Assembly (NCBI RefSeq): GCF_000262045.1
Contig: NZ_AJVF01000039.1
Span: forward strand, 434,001 to 498,000
Length of the DNA: 64,000 nucleotides
Source of the DNA: Bacillus siamensis KCTC 13613
GTDB lineage: Bacteria > Bacillota > Bacilli > Bacillales > Bacillaceae
Reading direction: 5' to 3'
Part shown: piece by piece, positions 54,785 through 64,000 of the stretch
Position numbering within the stretch: position 1 is the first letter of the stretch
How the letters are laid out: each line of letters opens with the position of its first letter
Made by a program: the position numbers and the translations under genes
The notes under the pieces: generated by a model
The model's input: only the letters and a program-made list of their open reading frames with translations
The model's database searches: none
What the model was told of the DNA's origin: nothing

Positions 54785-56905
54785 TTGAAGAAAACAATAT
54801 GGGCTGTCTGTTTTTCTGTGATATTCAGCCTGGCTTTATTACCGGAAAGCACTTTTGCGGCCAGTTCGGATATCTCAGTAAAACTGACGAATTATATTGG
54901 TAATAAATCGACTCTGAATATCGAACCCTCCGGAACTTATAAACTGACGGGAAGCGGTGTGTCTTCCGTTGTCAGATTGGGAGGCGCATCCAAATATGAT
55001 ACAGCAAACGCCGCGACATCAAAGTATTGGAAAAATCCGTCCAACGTAGTCGTCGTTAATACGGATGCTTATTTTGCGGACACGCTTTCCGTCATTCCTT
55101 TAGCGAATAAACTGAAAGCGCCTGTTCTGCTGACTGAATCGAAAAAACTCAGCAGCAGCACGGAAGCGCAAATCAAAAAATACAACCCGGATAATATTTT
55201 AATCATCGGCGGGGCGAACAGTATTTCGTCAGCCGCGGAAAAAACATTGAAAAAATACGGCCGCACGAAACGGATCAGCGGAAAAAACAGATATGATCTG
55301 TCCAAAAATATCGCGGCCGAAATGGGCAGCTATGACCAGGCAATCGTAGTAACCGGAGATGTTTATACGGATGCGCTGGCAATCGCACCTTATGCCGCGC
55401 AAAACGGCTATCCGATTCTCCTGACGAAAAAAGACTCCCTCCCGAGCTACAATCTGCCTAAAAAAGTGATCATCATGGGAGGCACTTCAAGCGTCAGCAA
55501 AGATGTGGAGAATCAAATTAAAAAGAAAGCTTCAGTGACAAAAAGAATTACCGGTTCAAACAGATATCAAATATCAGCAAATGCAGTCACTTCGCTGGGC
55601 ATGGATGCAAGCAAAGCAGTTGCTGCCAACGGGACAAAATTAGCGGACATCGTTGTCGGCTCGAATATTGCCGCCGCAAATCATATGCCGCTTGTATACA
55701 TCAAAAAAAGTGAAACGCCGGCCGACGAAGCCAGCCTTTTTAAAGCAAAAGGCACCTATTCTTATACATTAATAGGCAGCACGAATTCAATTGCAGATTC
55801 AGTTAAGGATGCTTACGCAAAAGAATTTTATCTCGTAAACGGAAAAACGTACCGCATTGAAACATCCGGCGGCAAACTAGGCGTTGCCGGTATTAACAGC
55901 GGAAAAACGTCTTTCAAGGCGGTTCCTGAAAAATATTCAACATCGAACACAATCAGCATTGACGGAAAACCGTATTTGGGGAATATGAGTTTTTCTGCGG
56001 AATCCGGCAAATATGTAAGACCTGTAAATGAAAACATTCCTTTTGAGGATTATTTGAAAGGTGTCCTGCCGAATGAAATGCCGGGAAGCTGGCCGACAGA
56101 AGCGCTGAAGGCTCAGGCTGTTGCCGCCCGCACCTACTCTATCAGCAAGACGGGACAAACAGTTGCGGATTCAACGGCTTTTCAGGTGTACGGGGGATAC
56201 AGCTGGTATCCAAACGCCACCGCAGCCGTTGACGGAACAAAGGGGAAAGTGCTCACTTATTCCGGCAGATTGATAGATGCCACCTACTCGTCAAGCAATG
56301 GCGGCTACACTGAAGCGGGCGATGAAGTATGGGGCTCAAAAGTGCCGTATTTAGTAGCCAAAAAGGATACAAAAGATCCGGAAATCAGCTGGTCTTTAAC
56401 ATTGCAGAAACAGCAGCTGCCAGCCGGTCTGGATATGAAAAACCCCGCATCCTGGTGGTCCAAAACAAACGAAGCAAATGCTGCGCAGCTCAACGGAATA
56501 AAAAATTGGCTGATGAAAAATAAAGAAACCAATGCAAATTCCATAAAAATTGCAAGCATCTCTGATCTCTCGCTCACCGGAAAAACAAAAGGGCAGCGGG
56601 CAGAAGACGCCGCGGTGAAGGTGACATACCATGTGAATGACAAGTTGAAAGGCTATGTCATGAACAAGACTGCGTCCTTTGAGGTGAAGGCGTCAGAACT
56701 CAGGACGATGATCGGAGCTTCATCTTTTAAAAGTACATACGCCAGTGCGTCCGCTGATTCTGCGAAAATCACGATATCAGGAAAGGGATACGGACACGGC
56801 GTGGGAATGAGTCAATACGGAGCGAGAGAAAGGGCAGAGGCCGGAGAGCCGTATACTTCTATTCTTGCGTTCTATTATCCTAATACAGCACTTACAAACT
56901 ACTAA
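54785..56905 (+). CDS. lytB: Amidase enhancer LytB
   Basis: The 706-residue secreted modifier protein has a signal peptide over residues 1-26. Three cell-wall-binding type 2 (CWB2) repeats cover about 60-345, each with an R-x-x-G-x-x-R-Y/K-Y-D/Q-T/L opening and an IIGG-x-x-S-x-S core. A SpoIID/amidase-enhancer domain covers about 405-700 (PFEDYLKGVLPNEMPGSWP, then GYGHGVGMSQYGAREMA-like GHGVGMSQYG near 665). It stimulates LytC. Start is a TTG preceded by AAAGGCGGG. Confidence 0.94.
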   Translation: MKKTIWAVCFSVIFSLALLPESTFAASSDISVKLTNYIGNKSTLNIEPSGTYKLTGSGVSSVVRLGGASKYDTANAATSKYWKNPSNVVVVNTDAYFADTLSVIPLANKLKAPVLLTESKKLSSSTEAQIKKYNPDNILIIGGANSISSAAEKTLKKYGRTKRISGKNRYDLSKNIAAEMGSYDQAIVVTGDVYTDALAIAPYAAQNGYPILLTKKDSLPSYNLPKKVIIMGGTSSVSKDVENQIKKKASVTKRITGSNRYQISANAVTSLGMDASKAVAANGTKLADIVVGSNIAAANHMPLVYIKKSETPADEASLFKAKGTYSYTLIGSTNSIADSVKDAYAKEFYLVNGKTYRIETSGGKLGVAGINSGKTSFKAVPEKYSTSNTISIDGKPYLGNMSFSAESGKYVRPVNENIPFEDYLKGVLPNEMPGSWPTEALKAQAVAARTYSISKTGQTVADSTAFQVYGGYSWYPNATAAVDGTKGKVLTYSGRLIDATYSSSNGGYTEAGDEVWGSKVPYLVAKKDTKDPEISWSLTLQKQQLPAGLDMKNPASWWSKTNEANAAQLNGIKNWLMKNKETNANSIKIASISDLSLTGKTKGQRAEDAAVKVTYHVNDKLKGYVMNKTASFEVKASELRTMIGASSFKSTYASASADSAKITISGKGYGHGVGMSQYGARERAEAGEPYTSILAFYYPNTALTNY

Positions 56906-56926
56906 ACTTCTGTGGAGGAGATCGGA

Positions 56927-58417
56927 TTGAAATTCATCATAAAATGCCTCCCCGTTTTCATTCTCGGGGTCATTCTATTTGTCCCTTCCGCTTTGGCTGA
57001 CAACACGGTTAAAAGGATAGGCGGAAGCACCCGGTATGATACGGCTGTACTGGCGGCAAAACAATCATGGGGTGAAGCGAAAACGGTAATTATCACCGGC
57101 GGAACTTCATATGCCGATGCAATTGCCGCTGCGCCGCTTGCATATCAAAAAAATGCGCCGCTGCTGTTTACAAATAAAGATCAGCTGTCTGCGGGCACAA
57201 AAAAGGGATTAATTGATTTAAAAACGAAAAATGTGATTATCGTAGGCGGCACACCTGCCGTTTCGAAAAATACCGCAAATCAAATTGCTAAATTAGGCAT
57301 CAGTGTCAAACGATTATCCGGGAGCACGAGATATGCCACAGCCGCAAAAGTGGCGGGTGAAATGACAAGATCTTCTACAGCTCTTGTGGTCAACGGGTTT
57401 GTTGATGCAGATGGAATGGCTGCGATTTCTTATGCGTCCGCTAAAAAATATCCGATCTTATTCACCAATGATTCAACGTTAAATGGTTCTACGTCCAATG
57501 CGATCAAAAGCTTAGGGATTAAAAACACGATTGTCATCGGCGGGACAAGCAGCATCAGCAGCTCACTTTACAATAAGCTGCCGAATCCTTCAAGAGTCAG
57601 CGGCAAAAACCGCTATAACCTGTCTGTGAATCTTGCGAAAAAGACAGGCCTCAGCACAGGCTATACGTTTATTACTAATGGTTTTAAAGAGCCGGATACC
57701 ATTGTCGCAGGCGTTTTAAGTGCCAAACAGGGAAGAGTTCACCTCATGACGAATGGGGACAGTCTGTCAAAGGACGTCCGGACGTATATCGGAAGTAAAC
57801 GCATCACCAGCTTCACCGTCATAGGGAGTGCATCATCTTTAAGCAACAATGCGGCATCGCAGCTTAAAAATCCAGTTGTCGGCAAAACGGTCTTTATTGA
57901 TCCGGGACACGGCTACCAGGATTCAGGAGCAACGGGCAATGGCCTGCTTGAAAAAAATGTGAACCTTGATATCGCAACACGCCTAAACAATCAATTATAC
58001 GGTGCTGGTGCGCTTACTGTAATGTCGAGGACGGGCGACACCTTTGATTCGCTTGAGGAGAGAGTGAACAAAGGGGCGAAGGCGAACGCCGATATTTTCA
58101 TCAGTGTTCATGCAAACGCGAATGATAACAGCAGTGCAAACGGTACGGAGACATATTATGATCCAACCTACCAATCCGCAAACAGTCTGAGACTTGCCCA
58201 AAATATTCAGCCGAGAATGGTTTCTGCTCTCGGCACGCGTGACCGCAGTGTGAAAACTGCCGGATTTTACGTCATTAAGTATTCTAAAATGCCGAGTGTC
58301 TTGTTAGAAACCGGTTTTGTCACAAGCCCGATTGATGCCAATATTTTAAAACAATCTACGAAAAAGGACAGACTCGCGGCGGGGATCACTCAAGGCGTCT
58401 CCTCCTATTTCAGATAA
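56927..58417 (+). CDS. lytC: N-acetylmuramoyl-L-alanine amidase LytC
   Basis: The 496-residue major vegetative amidase has a signal peptide over about 1-24, three CWB2 wall-binding repeats (about 28-305) and an Amidase_3 zinc domain (315-496). Zinc ligands are visible in FIDPGHGYQDSG, LLEKNVNLD and ISVHANAN, and the catalytic Glu is in VLLETGFVTSP. It cleaves the bond between muramic acid and the stem peptide. The TTG start at 56927 has GGAGGAG 7 bases upstream and gives the 168 length. Confidence 0.95.
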   Translation: MKFIIKCLPVFILGVILFVPSALADNTVKRIGGSTRYDTAVLAAKQSWGEAKTVIITGGTSYADAIAAAPLAYQKNAPLLFTNKDQLSAGTKKGLIDLKTKNVIIVGGTPAVSKNTANQIAKLGISVKRLSGSTRYATAAKVAGEMTRSSTALVVNGFVDADGMAAISYASAKKYPILFTNDSTLNGSTSNAIKSLGIKNTIVIGGTSSISSSLYNKLPNPSRVSGKNRYNLSVNLAKKTGLSTGYTFITNGFKEPDTIVAGVLSAKQGRVHLMTNGDSLSKDVRTYIGSKRITSFTVIGSASSLSNNAASQLKNPVVGKTVFIDPGHGYQDSGATGNGLLEKNVNLDIATRLNNQLYGAGALTVMSRTGDTFDSLEERVNKGAKANADIFISVHANANDNSSANGTETYYDPTYQSANSLRLAQNIQPRMVSALGTRDRSVKTAGFYVIKYSKMPSVLLETGFVTSPIDANILKQSTKKDRLAAGITQGVSSYFR

Positions 58418-58428
58418 TATTTTCCATT

Positions 58429-58462
58429 TAAAACAGACCGATTCATACCGGTCTGTTTTTTT
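58429..58462 (+). terminator. Terminator of lytABC
   Basis: AAACAGACCG pairs with CGGTCTGTTT around an 8-base loop, followed by T residues. Confidence 0.92.
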
Positions 58463-58534
58463 ATTTTTTCATTATGCTTTGACTCAAATATGGATATGAA
58501 TAGATTTACAATAAAAAAACAATAATCGAAACAT

Positions 58535-58588
58535 TCTAATAAACATTAACGTTTCCTTTACTTCCAATTAACATCCATCTGCTAAACT
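58535..58588 (+). promoter_or_regulatory. PhoP-box promoter of the tua operon
   Basis: TTAACG (58546), TTTACT (58557) and TTAACA (58568) repeat exactly every 11 bp, with a weaker TCTAAT at 58535. This is the phased TT(A/T/C)ACA array bound by PhoP~P. A -10 TAAACT lies at 58583-58588 without a good -35, placing the boxes from about -22 to -60. tuaA is a known PhoP-activated promoter. Confidence 0.75.
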
Positions 58589-58636
58589 CACGGCATAGGT
58601 CATCAAACATCCCAACAAATCGTGAGGTGTGTGTCA

Positions 58637-59296
58637 GTGGGAGCAGAGAAAAGCATGAATGTAAATAATAACTATGCAGTGCGGCAGGGGACTTCCGCTG
58701 CCGTAACGGAAAAAACGGCCCGTTATTTGGCTTTTAAGCGATTCATGGATATTGTGTTTGCGCTTGCGGGGCTTTTGGCGGCGCTTCCGATAATAGGCCT
58801 GTTCTCCATACTGATTCGTTTGGAGTCGCCCGGCCCGGCTTTTTATAAGCAGGAGCGGGTAGGCAAAAACGGGAAGCCGTTTTATTTGTATAAGCTCCGC
58901 TCTATGAAAATAGATGCTGAAAAATCAGGTGCGGTCTGGGCGCTGAAAAAGGATCCCCGCGTGACAAAGGTCGGCGTTTTTATCAGAAGGACCCGTATTG
59001 ATGAGCTGCCGCAGCTGGTAAATGTGCTTCGGGGAGAAATGAGCCTGATCGGCCCGCGCCCCGAACGGCCCGTGTTTACGGAACAGTTTCAGGCAGAAAT
59101 CCCGGGATTTACGGAGCGGCTGGCTGTTAAGCCGGGATTAAGCGGCTGGGCGCAGGTCAATGGGGGATATGACATGACACCGAGGGAAAAGCTGATGTTT
59201 GACTTATACTATATCCGCAACCTGACCTTTTCATTGGAACTGAAGATTATGCTCAAAACGTGCAAAGTAATCTGGACCGGTGACGGGGCACGATAA
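58637..59296 (+). CDS. tuaA: Undecaprenyl-phosphate sugar-phosphotransferase TuaA
   Basis: The 219-residue polyisoprenyl-phosphate hexose-1-phosphate transferase family protein has one N-terminal membrane helix (about 34-58). The catalytic domain contains [19 protein letters not shown] near 70, [20 protein letters not shown] near 120 and LIGPRPERP. It starts teichuronic acid synthesis by loading a sugar phosphate on the lipid carrier. The GTG at 58637, 9 bases after GAGG, is my choice; a GTG at 58622 is in frame. Confidence 0.92.
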   Translation: MGAEKSMNVNNNYAVRQGTSAAVTEKTARYLAFKRFMDIVFALAGLLAALPIIGLFSILIRLESPGPAFYKQERVGKNGKPFYLYKLRSMKIDAEKSGAVWALKKDPRVTKVGVFIRRTRIDELPQLVNVLRGEMSLIGPRPERPVFTEQFQAEIPGFTERLAVKPGLSGWAQVNGGYDMTPREKLMFDLYYIRNLTFSLELKIMLKTCKVIWTGDGAR

Positions 59297-59331
59297 AAAT
59301 TCTGGTCAGCAGACAAAAAGTAGGGAAAACG

Positions 59332-60780
59332 ATGCCTAGTATTACAAATCAAATTTTGAGCGGCGCCAAATGGACAAGTATTTCGACAGCGTGTATTACG
59401 GTTATTCAAATCGTTCAATTTGCCCTGCTCGGGCGGGTCATGTCACTGGCTGAATTCGGCCTTGTCGGCATGATCACAACGGTAGCGGTGTTTGCCCAAA
59501 TTGCGCTTGATATGGGGTTTGGCGCCGCGCTCATTCAAAAAGATCATGTCACTGAAAAACAGATGTCTTCCTTGTACTGGCTGAATATCATAACGGGGCT
59601 TGCACTGTTTGCGCTGCTGTTTTTCAGCAGCCCGCTCATTGCTGATTTTTATCAGCGGGAGGAGCTTGACTATTTAGTCCGCGTGCTGGCCGTCATGTTT
59701 TTAATCGCACCGATCGGTCAGCAATATCAGTATATGCTGCAAAAAGCGCTGGCATTTAATTCGTTAAGCAAAATTGAAATCTTTTCAAATGTGCTGTCCT
59801 TCGTTTACTTGGCGGCTGCGGTTTTTTATACGGACCCGATTCTCGCATATGTGATTTCCCAGGTGCTGCTGCAATCGTCGAAAGGGATTCTGTACTGGAT
59901 GGCCTGCAGAAAAACATGGCGTCCGTCGTTCGTTTTTGATCTGAAGGGAATGAGAGGCTTCTTTTCTTTCGGCGCCTTTCAGCTGTCTTCCCGGCTTGTG
60001 AACCGGCTCGGGGCGAATATTGATATGATTCTGATCGGCAGTTTTATCGGCGCCGAGGCCCTTGGCATTTACAATCTGGCCTATCAGATCGTCACGCTTC
60101 CGGTATTAAAAATTAATCCAATCATTACAAGAGTCGCGTTTCCCGTCTTTGCGAAAAACAAGCATGAAAACAGCGCCATCAGAGAAGGCTTTCTCAATAT
60201 GACCAAAATGCTCGCGCTGATATCCTTTCCGCTTTTGCTCGGTTTGGTTTCAGTGTCGGATGCATTCGTGGCTTCGGTATTCGGAGAAAAATGGCTGGCG
60301 GCTGTCCCGGTCTTAAATGTTCTCGCCATTGTCGGGATTTTAAGGGTCCTGATGAACCCGAACGGATCTGTGCTGCTGGCAAAAGGGCGGGCCGATCTGG
60401 CGTTTTATTGGGACGCCGGGGTGATGCTGCTGTATGGTGCATCATTGTACGCTGCCGTGCTGTCCGGAAATCTCTTGACGGTAGCCTGGACGTACGCATT
60501 CATCAGCATCTTGAATTTCCTGATCGGCCGCTGGCTGTTGGCATATGTCATTAAGCTGCGGCTGTCGGCTTACTTCAAAGCCGTGGCCAAACCGTTTCTG
60601 CTTACGGCGGCGATGGGTGTCATCGCCTTTACAGCCAGCCTCGGAACGGAGCGGATCAGCCTTGATGTAAAGCTGCGTCTGGCGATCTCAGTAGCCTGCG
60701 GCGCATTGTGTTATTTATTTCTTTTAATCAAAGCTTATCCGCAGATGAAAAGTAAATTAAGAAAAGGGCGTTTGCTATGA
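59332..60780 (+). CDS. tuaB: Teichuronic acid flippase TuaB (Wzx/PST type)
   Basis: The 482-residue polysaccharide transporter family protein has 12-14 predicted transmembrane helices and the N-terminal pattern GAKWTSISTACITVIQIVQF. It presumably flips lipid-linked teichuronic acid units across the membrane. Its last codons overlap the tuaC start. Confidence 0.93.
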   Translation: MPSITNQILSGAKWTSISTACITVIQIVQFALLGRVMSLAEFGLVGMITTVAVFAQIALDMGFGAALIQKDHVTEKQMSSLYWLNIITGLALFALLFFSSPLIADFYQREELDYLVRVLAVMFLIAPIGQQYQYMLQKALAFNSLSKIEIFSNVLSFVYLAAAVFYTDPILAYVISQVLLQSSKGILYWMACRKTWRPSFVFDLKGMRGFFSFGAFQLSSRLVNRLGANIDMILIGSFIGAEALGIYNLAYQIVTLPVLKINPIITRVAFPVFAKNKHENSAIREGFLNMTKMLALISFPLLLGLVSVSDAFVASVFGEKWLAAVPVLNVLAIVGILRVLMNPNGSVLLAKGRADLAFYWDAGVMLLYGASLYAAVLSGNLLTVAWTYAFISILNFLIGRWLLAYVIKLRLSAYFKAVAKPFLLTAAMGVIAFTASLGTERISLDVKLRLAISVACGALCYLFLLIKAYPQMKSKLRKGRLL

Positions 60781-61973
60781 AGGTATTGTGGATGACAAGT
60801 GTCTATCCGAGCAGTGAAAAGCCGGGGGAAGGCGTTTTTCATGAAACACAGGCGCAAGAACTGAGAAAGCTTGGCGCGGAGATGACCGTCATCTGTCCGC
60901 GGCCGAAACTCGCCGCGCCATTCCGGCTGCTGAAAAAGACATATCGGCAAAAGGATATAAGGCCTGCGCATGAATGGCGGAAAGGCGTGTCCGTACACCG
61001 GCCGTTTTATCAGGCGGTCCCCGGGCAGCTGAAATGGGCGCAGCCGCATAAAAGAATGGCGGCATCGGTTCTTTCTGCGATCAAAAAGAACGGCCTGAAG
61101 CCTGATCTGATTCACGCGCATTTCGCCATGCCGTCAGGCGGAGCGGCCGCCATTGTGTCAAAGGCTCTGGGAATTCCGTATGTCCTGACCTTGCATGGCA
61201 GCGATGTCAATGTCTATCCGCATTACAGCAAAAGCGCACATCGCGCATTTACATTTGCGGTGCGGGAGGCTGCCGATATTTATGCCGTCAGCGGCAGTCT
61301 GCGGGAACAAATGAAGAAGATCAGCGCAGCGGATTGCAGCGTGCTTCCGATCGGCATCACGCTTGACGCCTTCCAAAAAAGAAACGAGACGAAAGAAGCC
61401 ATCAGAAAACGGCTCGGCCTTCCTCCGGATAAAAAGCTGATCGCGTTCATCGGCAGGCTTGTCAAAGAGAAAGGCGTTTTCGACTTATCAAAAGCCGTTC
61501 AGTCATTGGATGAAAGATTTGAAGCCGTCTTTGTCGGTGACGGACCCGCCGCATCCTCATTGCGGGAAGCCGCTCACATCGTCACGGGGCAAGTGCCGAA
61601 TGACAAGATACAGGACTATCTGCTGGCGTCGGATATCATGGCCCTGCCGTCCTACAGTGAAGGCATGCCGACTGTGGTCATTGAGGCGCTTGCTCTGAAG
61701 GTGCCGGTGCTCTGCACTGATGTGGGAGGAGTGGCTTCTTTATTCGGTAAACACCGGGGGCTGCTGATCAGACCGGGCTCACCCGAAACGCTGGCGGAAT
61801 CCATCCTGCAATATGAAAAAGGAGAGGCATGGACAACGCAAGCAGCCGAAGAACTTTATCAAACCGTCCGCACGTATTTTGACGCAAGCCAAAACGCAAA
61901 AGCGCTGAAAGAGAAATACCGGGCCGTCATGAACCGGGCCGGGCAAGAGGAGAACCTTTCGAAAGAGGGATGA
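60777..61973 (+). CDS. tuaC: Teichuronic acid GT4 glycosyltransferase TuaC
   Basis: The 398-residue GT-B fold glycosyltransferase has ILTLHGSDVNVYP-like segment VLTLHGSDVNVYPHY near residue 138, FIGRLVKEKGVFDL near 223 and the nucleotide-binding PSYSEGMPTVVIEALALKVPVL near 293, all as in GT4 enzymes. ATGA overlap with tuaB shows operon coupling. The donor, GlcNAc/GalNAc-type or glucuronate, is not readable. Confidence 0.93.
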   Translation: MKVLWMTSVYPSSEKPGEGVFHETQAQELRKLGAEMTVICPRPKLAAPFRLLKKTYRQKDIRPAHEWRKGVSVHRPFYQAVPGQLKWAQPHKRMAASVLSAIKKNGLKPDLIHAHFAMPSGGAAAIVSKALGIPYVLTLHGSDVNVYPHYSKSAHRAFTFAVREAADIYAVSGSLREQMKKISAADCSVLPIGITLDAFQKRNETKEAIRKRLGLPPDKKLIAFIGRLVKEKGVFDLSKAVQSLDERFEAVFVGDGPAASSLREAAHIVTGQVPNDKIQDYLLASDIMALPSYSEGMPTVVIEALALKVPVLCTDVGGVASLFGKHRGLLIRPGSPETLAESILQYEKGEAWTTQAAEELYQTVRTYFDASQNAKALKEKYRAVMNRAGQEENLSKEG

Positions 61974-61977
61974 AGCT

Positions 61978-63318
61978 GTGAAAAAAATCGCTGTATTAGG
62001 AACAGGGTATGTAGGTCTCGTATCTGGAACTTGTTTTGCGGAAATCGGCCATCATGTGACTTGCTGTGACATCAATGAAGCGAAAATCAGAAGCCTGCAA
62101 AACGGAGTCATCCCGATATATGAACCGGGGCTTGAGGAATTAGCTGAAAAAAACGTCAGTGCCGGGCGGTTATCCTTTACGGCAGAGATTGGGCCGGCTG
62201 TGAAAGCCGCTGATATCATCTATATTGCCGTCGGTACACCGATGTCAAAGACGGGTGAAGCCGATTTGACCTATATCAAGGCCGCGGCGCAAACAATCGG
62301 GGAACAGCTGAACGGATACAAAATCATTGTCAGCAAAAGCACCGTTCCGGTCGGGACGGGAAAGCTCGTTTACCAAATCATCAGCGAAGCGTCAAAGGGG
62401 AAATATCCGTTTGATGTCGCGTCAAATCCTGAATTTCTCCGTGAAGGCTCGGCGGTGCGGGATACGATGCAGATGGAGCGTGCGGTCATCGGCGCCACAA
62501 GCGAACATGCCGCTTCGGTTATTGAAGAGCTTCACAAGCCGTTCCGTACGAAGATCGTTAAGACCAATCTTGAAAGCGCGGAAATGATTAAGTATGCCGC
62601 AAATGCTTTTTTAGCCGCCAAAATATCTTTTATTAACGATATCGCAAATATTTGCGAACGTGTCGGCGCGGACATTTCTCACGTGTCAGAAGGCGTCGGC
62701 CTTGACAGCCGGATCGGGAATAAATTTCTCCAGGCGGGCATTGGGTTCGGCGGATCCTGCTTTCCGAAAGATACAACGGCTTTATTGCATATCGCAAACA
62801 GCGCCGGATATCCGTTTCAAATGATGGAAGCCGTCATTGAAACCAATCAGAAGCAGCGGGTTCTCATAACGGAAAAATTAAACCGCGCCATCGGTTCTGT
62901 AAAAGGGAAAACCGTGGCCGTACTGGGGCTGGCCTTTAAACCGCACACAAATGACGTCCGCTCCGCCCCGGCTCTCGATATCATTCCGCATCTTAAAGAG
63001 CAGGGCGCTCACGTAAAAGCGTATGATCCGATCGCGATTCCCGAAGCGTCTGCGGCATTAGGAAACGGCGGCATTGACTATTACACAGAGCTGTACAGCG
63101 CCATCAAAAATGCGGATGCATGCCTGATTACAACCGATTGGCCGGAAGTCAGGGAGATGGATCTTCAGAGGGCGAAGCAGCTGCTCAAACAGCCGGTCAT
63201 CATTGACGGCAGAAATATGTTCCCGCTGGAATATATGCGGGTTTCAGGATTCACTTATCATTCCGTCGGACGTCCGGCGGTTCATGCCGATCGGCAAATA
63301 AAAGAACTGGCAAGATAG
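61978..63318 (+). CDS. tuaD: UDP-glucose 6-dehydrogenase TuaD
   Basis: The 446-residue enzyme oxidises UDP-glucose twice with NAD to UDP-glucuronate, a teichuronic acid precursor. It has the N-terminal Rossmann motif GTGYVGLVSGTCFAEIG, the catalytic Cys261 in GFGGSCFPKDT, and the C-terminal LGLAFKPHTNDVRSAPA. The GTG start is 5 bp after tuaC. It is about 15 residues shorter at the C-terminus than 168 TuaD. GtaB in this window supplies its substrate. Confidence 0.95.
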   Translation: MKKIAVLGTGYVGLVSGTCFAEIGHHVTCCDINEAKIRSLQNGVIPIYEPGLEELAEKNVSAGRLSFTAEIGPAVKAADIIYIAVGTPMSKTGEADLTYIKAAAQTIGEQLNGYKIIVSKSTVPVGTGKLVYQIISEASKGKYPFDVASNPEFLREGSAVRDTMQMERAVIGATSEHAASVIEELHKPFRTKIVKTNLESAEMIKYAANAFLAAKISFINDIANICERVGADISHVSEGVGLDSRIGNKFLQAGIGFGGSCFPKDTTALLHIANSAGYPFQMMEAVIETNQKQRVLITEKLNRAIGSVKGKTVAVLGLAFKPHTNDVRSAPALDIIPHLKEQGAHVKAYDPIAIPEASAALGNGGIDYYTELYSAIKNADACLITTDWPEVREMDLQRAKQLLKQPVIIDGRNMFPLEYMRVSGFTYHSVGRPAVHADRQIKELAR

Positions 63319-63341
63319 AAAAAGATTTGTCTTCAGGCTCT

Positions 63342-63368
63342 CGGCAGTCCGGCTCGGCTGCCGGTTTT
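63342..63368 (+). terminator. Weak hairpin between tuaD and tuaE
   Basis: CGGCAG and CTGCCG form a stem around GC-rich sequence, followed by GTTTT. It may reduce rather than stop transcription into tuaE. Confidence 0.35.
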
Positions 63369-63385
63369 GGAAAGGGGTTTGCCAT

Positions 63386-64000
63386 GTGATTATCAAACGT
63401 TCAGCGGCACATGTTCTTGTGCTGCTTGCCGCTGTCATTACTGGAGGATTTATCATGGTGGAGGCGGTCAGGGCGGATGCCGGCTTCGGAAAAATCACCG
63501 TGATGCTGCTTGCCGCCATGATCGGGATTGCCGGTCTTGCTTTGCTATCGGCCTTTGCCACAAACGGTCAGATGTTTATGGGGCTCATTTATGTTCTGAT
63601 CGCGTGTACATTTTTAAATCAGGCCTTCTTTGCGATCCATCTCGGGTTTTTCAGCTTATTTATATACCGGCTGTTATTAATCGGAGCGGGCGCTCTTCAC
63701 ATCGCCGGCATCCTGACAAACCGTCATCATATTGACAGATGGAATCGAGTGAATGTAAAAGGCATCCTGATGTTTTTCGCCTTATGGTTTACATACGGTC
63801 TCATATCGTTATTGTGGGCAAAATCCGTGACGTACGGGATCAAATATTTAGCTTTAATGGCGATGGGCATGTTTCTGATTTATCTCATCGTCATGTTTAT
63901 TCAGCGCTTTGATCAGCTGATGGTTTTTTACGGCATCTGGCTTGTGATGACCATTTTTGTGATGGCGATCGGCTTTTACAACCATTTTACTCACCACCAA
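63386..64000 (+). CDS. tuaE: Teichuronic acid polymerase-like membrane protein TuaE, 5' part
   Basis: A frame starting at GTG 63386 (AAAGGGG 8 bases upstream) stays open for 205 codons to the window edge. The product is hydrophobic throughout, with about seven predicted transmembrane segments so far, as in O-antigen ligase/polymerase-like TuaE, which probably polymerises or ligates teichuronic acid units. The C-terminal part is outside the window. Confidence 0.85.
   Translation, partial: MIIKRSAAHVLVLLAAVITGGFIMVEAVRADAGFGKITVMLLAAMIGIAGLALLSAFATNGQMFMGLIYVLIACTFLNQAFFAIHLGFFSLFIYRLLLIGAGALHIAGILTNRHHIDRWNRVNVKGILMFFALWFTYGLISLLWAKSVTYGIKYLALMAMGMFLIYLIVMFIQRFDQLMVFYGIWLVMTIFVMAIGFYNHFTHHQ

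Noticed and set aside
1..64000. CRISPR arrays, prophage, transposases, tRNA or rRNA genes
   Set aside because: No direct repeat-spacer pattern, integrase, transposase or RNA gene sequence was seen; the only strong repeats are inside cotG, cotB, lytB, lytC, lytD and pgdS.

Overview
This window is ordinary chromosome of a Bacillus subtilis-group bacterium. Gene order follows the B. subtilis 168 map from ywqL to tuaE almost gene for gene, with a few lineage-specific differences. Those differences, and protein sequences close to but not the same as 168, suggest the B. amyloliquefaciens/velezensis clade; this is inference from recalled sequences, not a search. I found no tRNA, rRNA, CRISPR array, prophage or insertion sequence.

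Layout. 1-6.7 kb: end of endonuclease V (ywqL), a LysR regulator facing a flavin reductase (ywqM/ywqNO), a two-part chromate-type transporter with an Lrp-type regulator (ywrABC), a gamma-glutamyltransferase (ywrD), a frameshifted ywrE and a flavin reductase (ywrF). 6.9-10.5 kb: outer spore-coat cluster cotG / cotH / cotB / ywrJ. 10.5-16.3 kb: an ArsB/NhaD-type transporter (ywrK), the acetoin operon alsSD with its activator alsR, and ywrO. 16.4-22.7 kb: ywsB and the ribose operon rbsRKDACB, with a clear cre and promoter. 22.7-23.7 kb: a gene-poor gap with candidate small or degenerate ORFs. 23.7-28.0 kb: poly-gamma-glutamate synthesis (pgsBCAE) and its hydrolase pgdS.

28.1-38.0 kb: a coiled-coil membrane protein apparently absent from this locus in 168, ywtE, the LCP ligase tagT, the sugar transporter ywtG, a glycosyltransferase-methyltransferase fusion, and the spore germination operon gerBA-BB-BC. 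38.0-64.0 kb is a cell-envelope block: manA, the glucosaminidase lytD, divergent tagAB and tagD, a GT2 glycosyltransferase where 168 has tagE, tagF, the wall teichoic acid exporter tagGH, gtaB, mnaA, lytR facing the autolysin operon lytABC, and the teichuronic acid operon tuaABCDE, cut off by the window end in tuaE.

How it fits together. TagA/B/D/F indicate poly(glycerol phosphate) wall teichoic acid. MnaA supplies the ManNAc donor for TagA, GtaB makes UDP-glucose for TuaD and other sugar users, TagGH exports the polymer, and TagT and LytR attach it to peptidoglycan. The tuaA promoter carries phased PhoP-type boxes, and similar boxes lie between tagA and tagD, which agrees with the known swap from teichoic to teichuronic acid under phosphate starvation. 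SigD-type promoters precede lytD, lytA and pgdS, and ECF-type (SigX-like) promoters precede lytR and tagT. I see no clearly new biological system. The best leads are the GT2 enzyme in the tagE slot with its own promoter behind a 14-bp hairpin, the GT2-methyltransferase fusion, the doubly frameshifted ywrE, and the unexplained gap upstream of pgsB.
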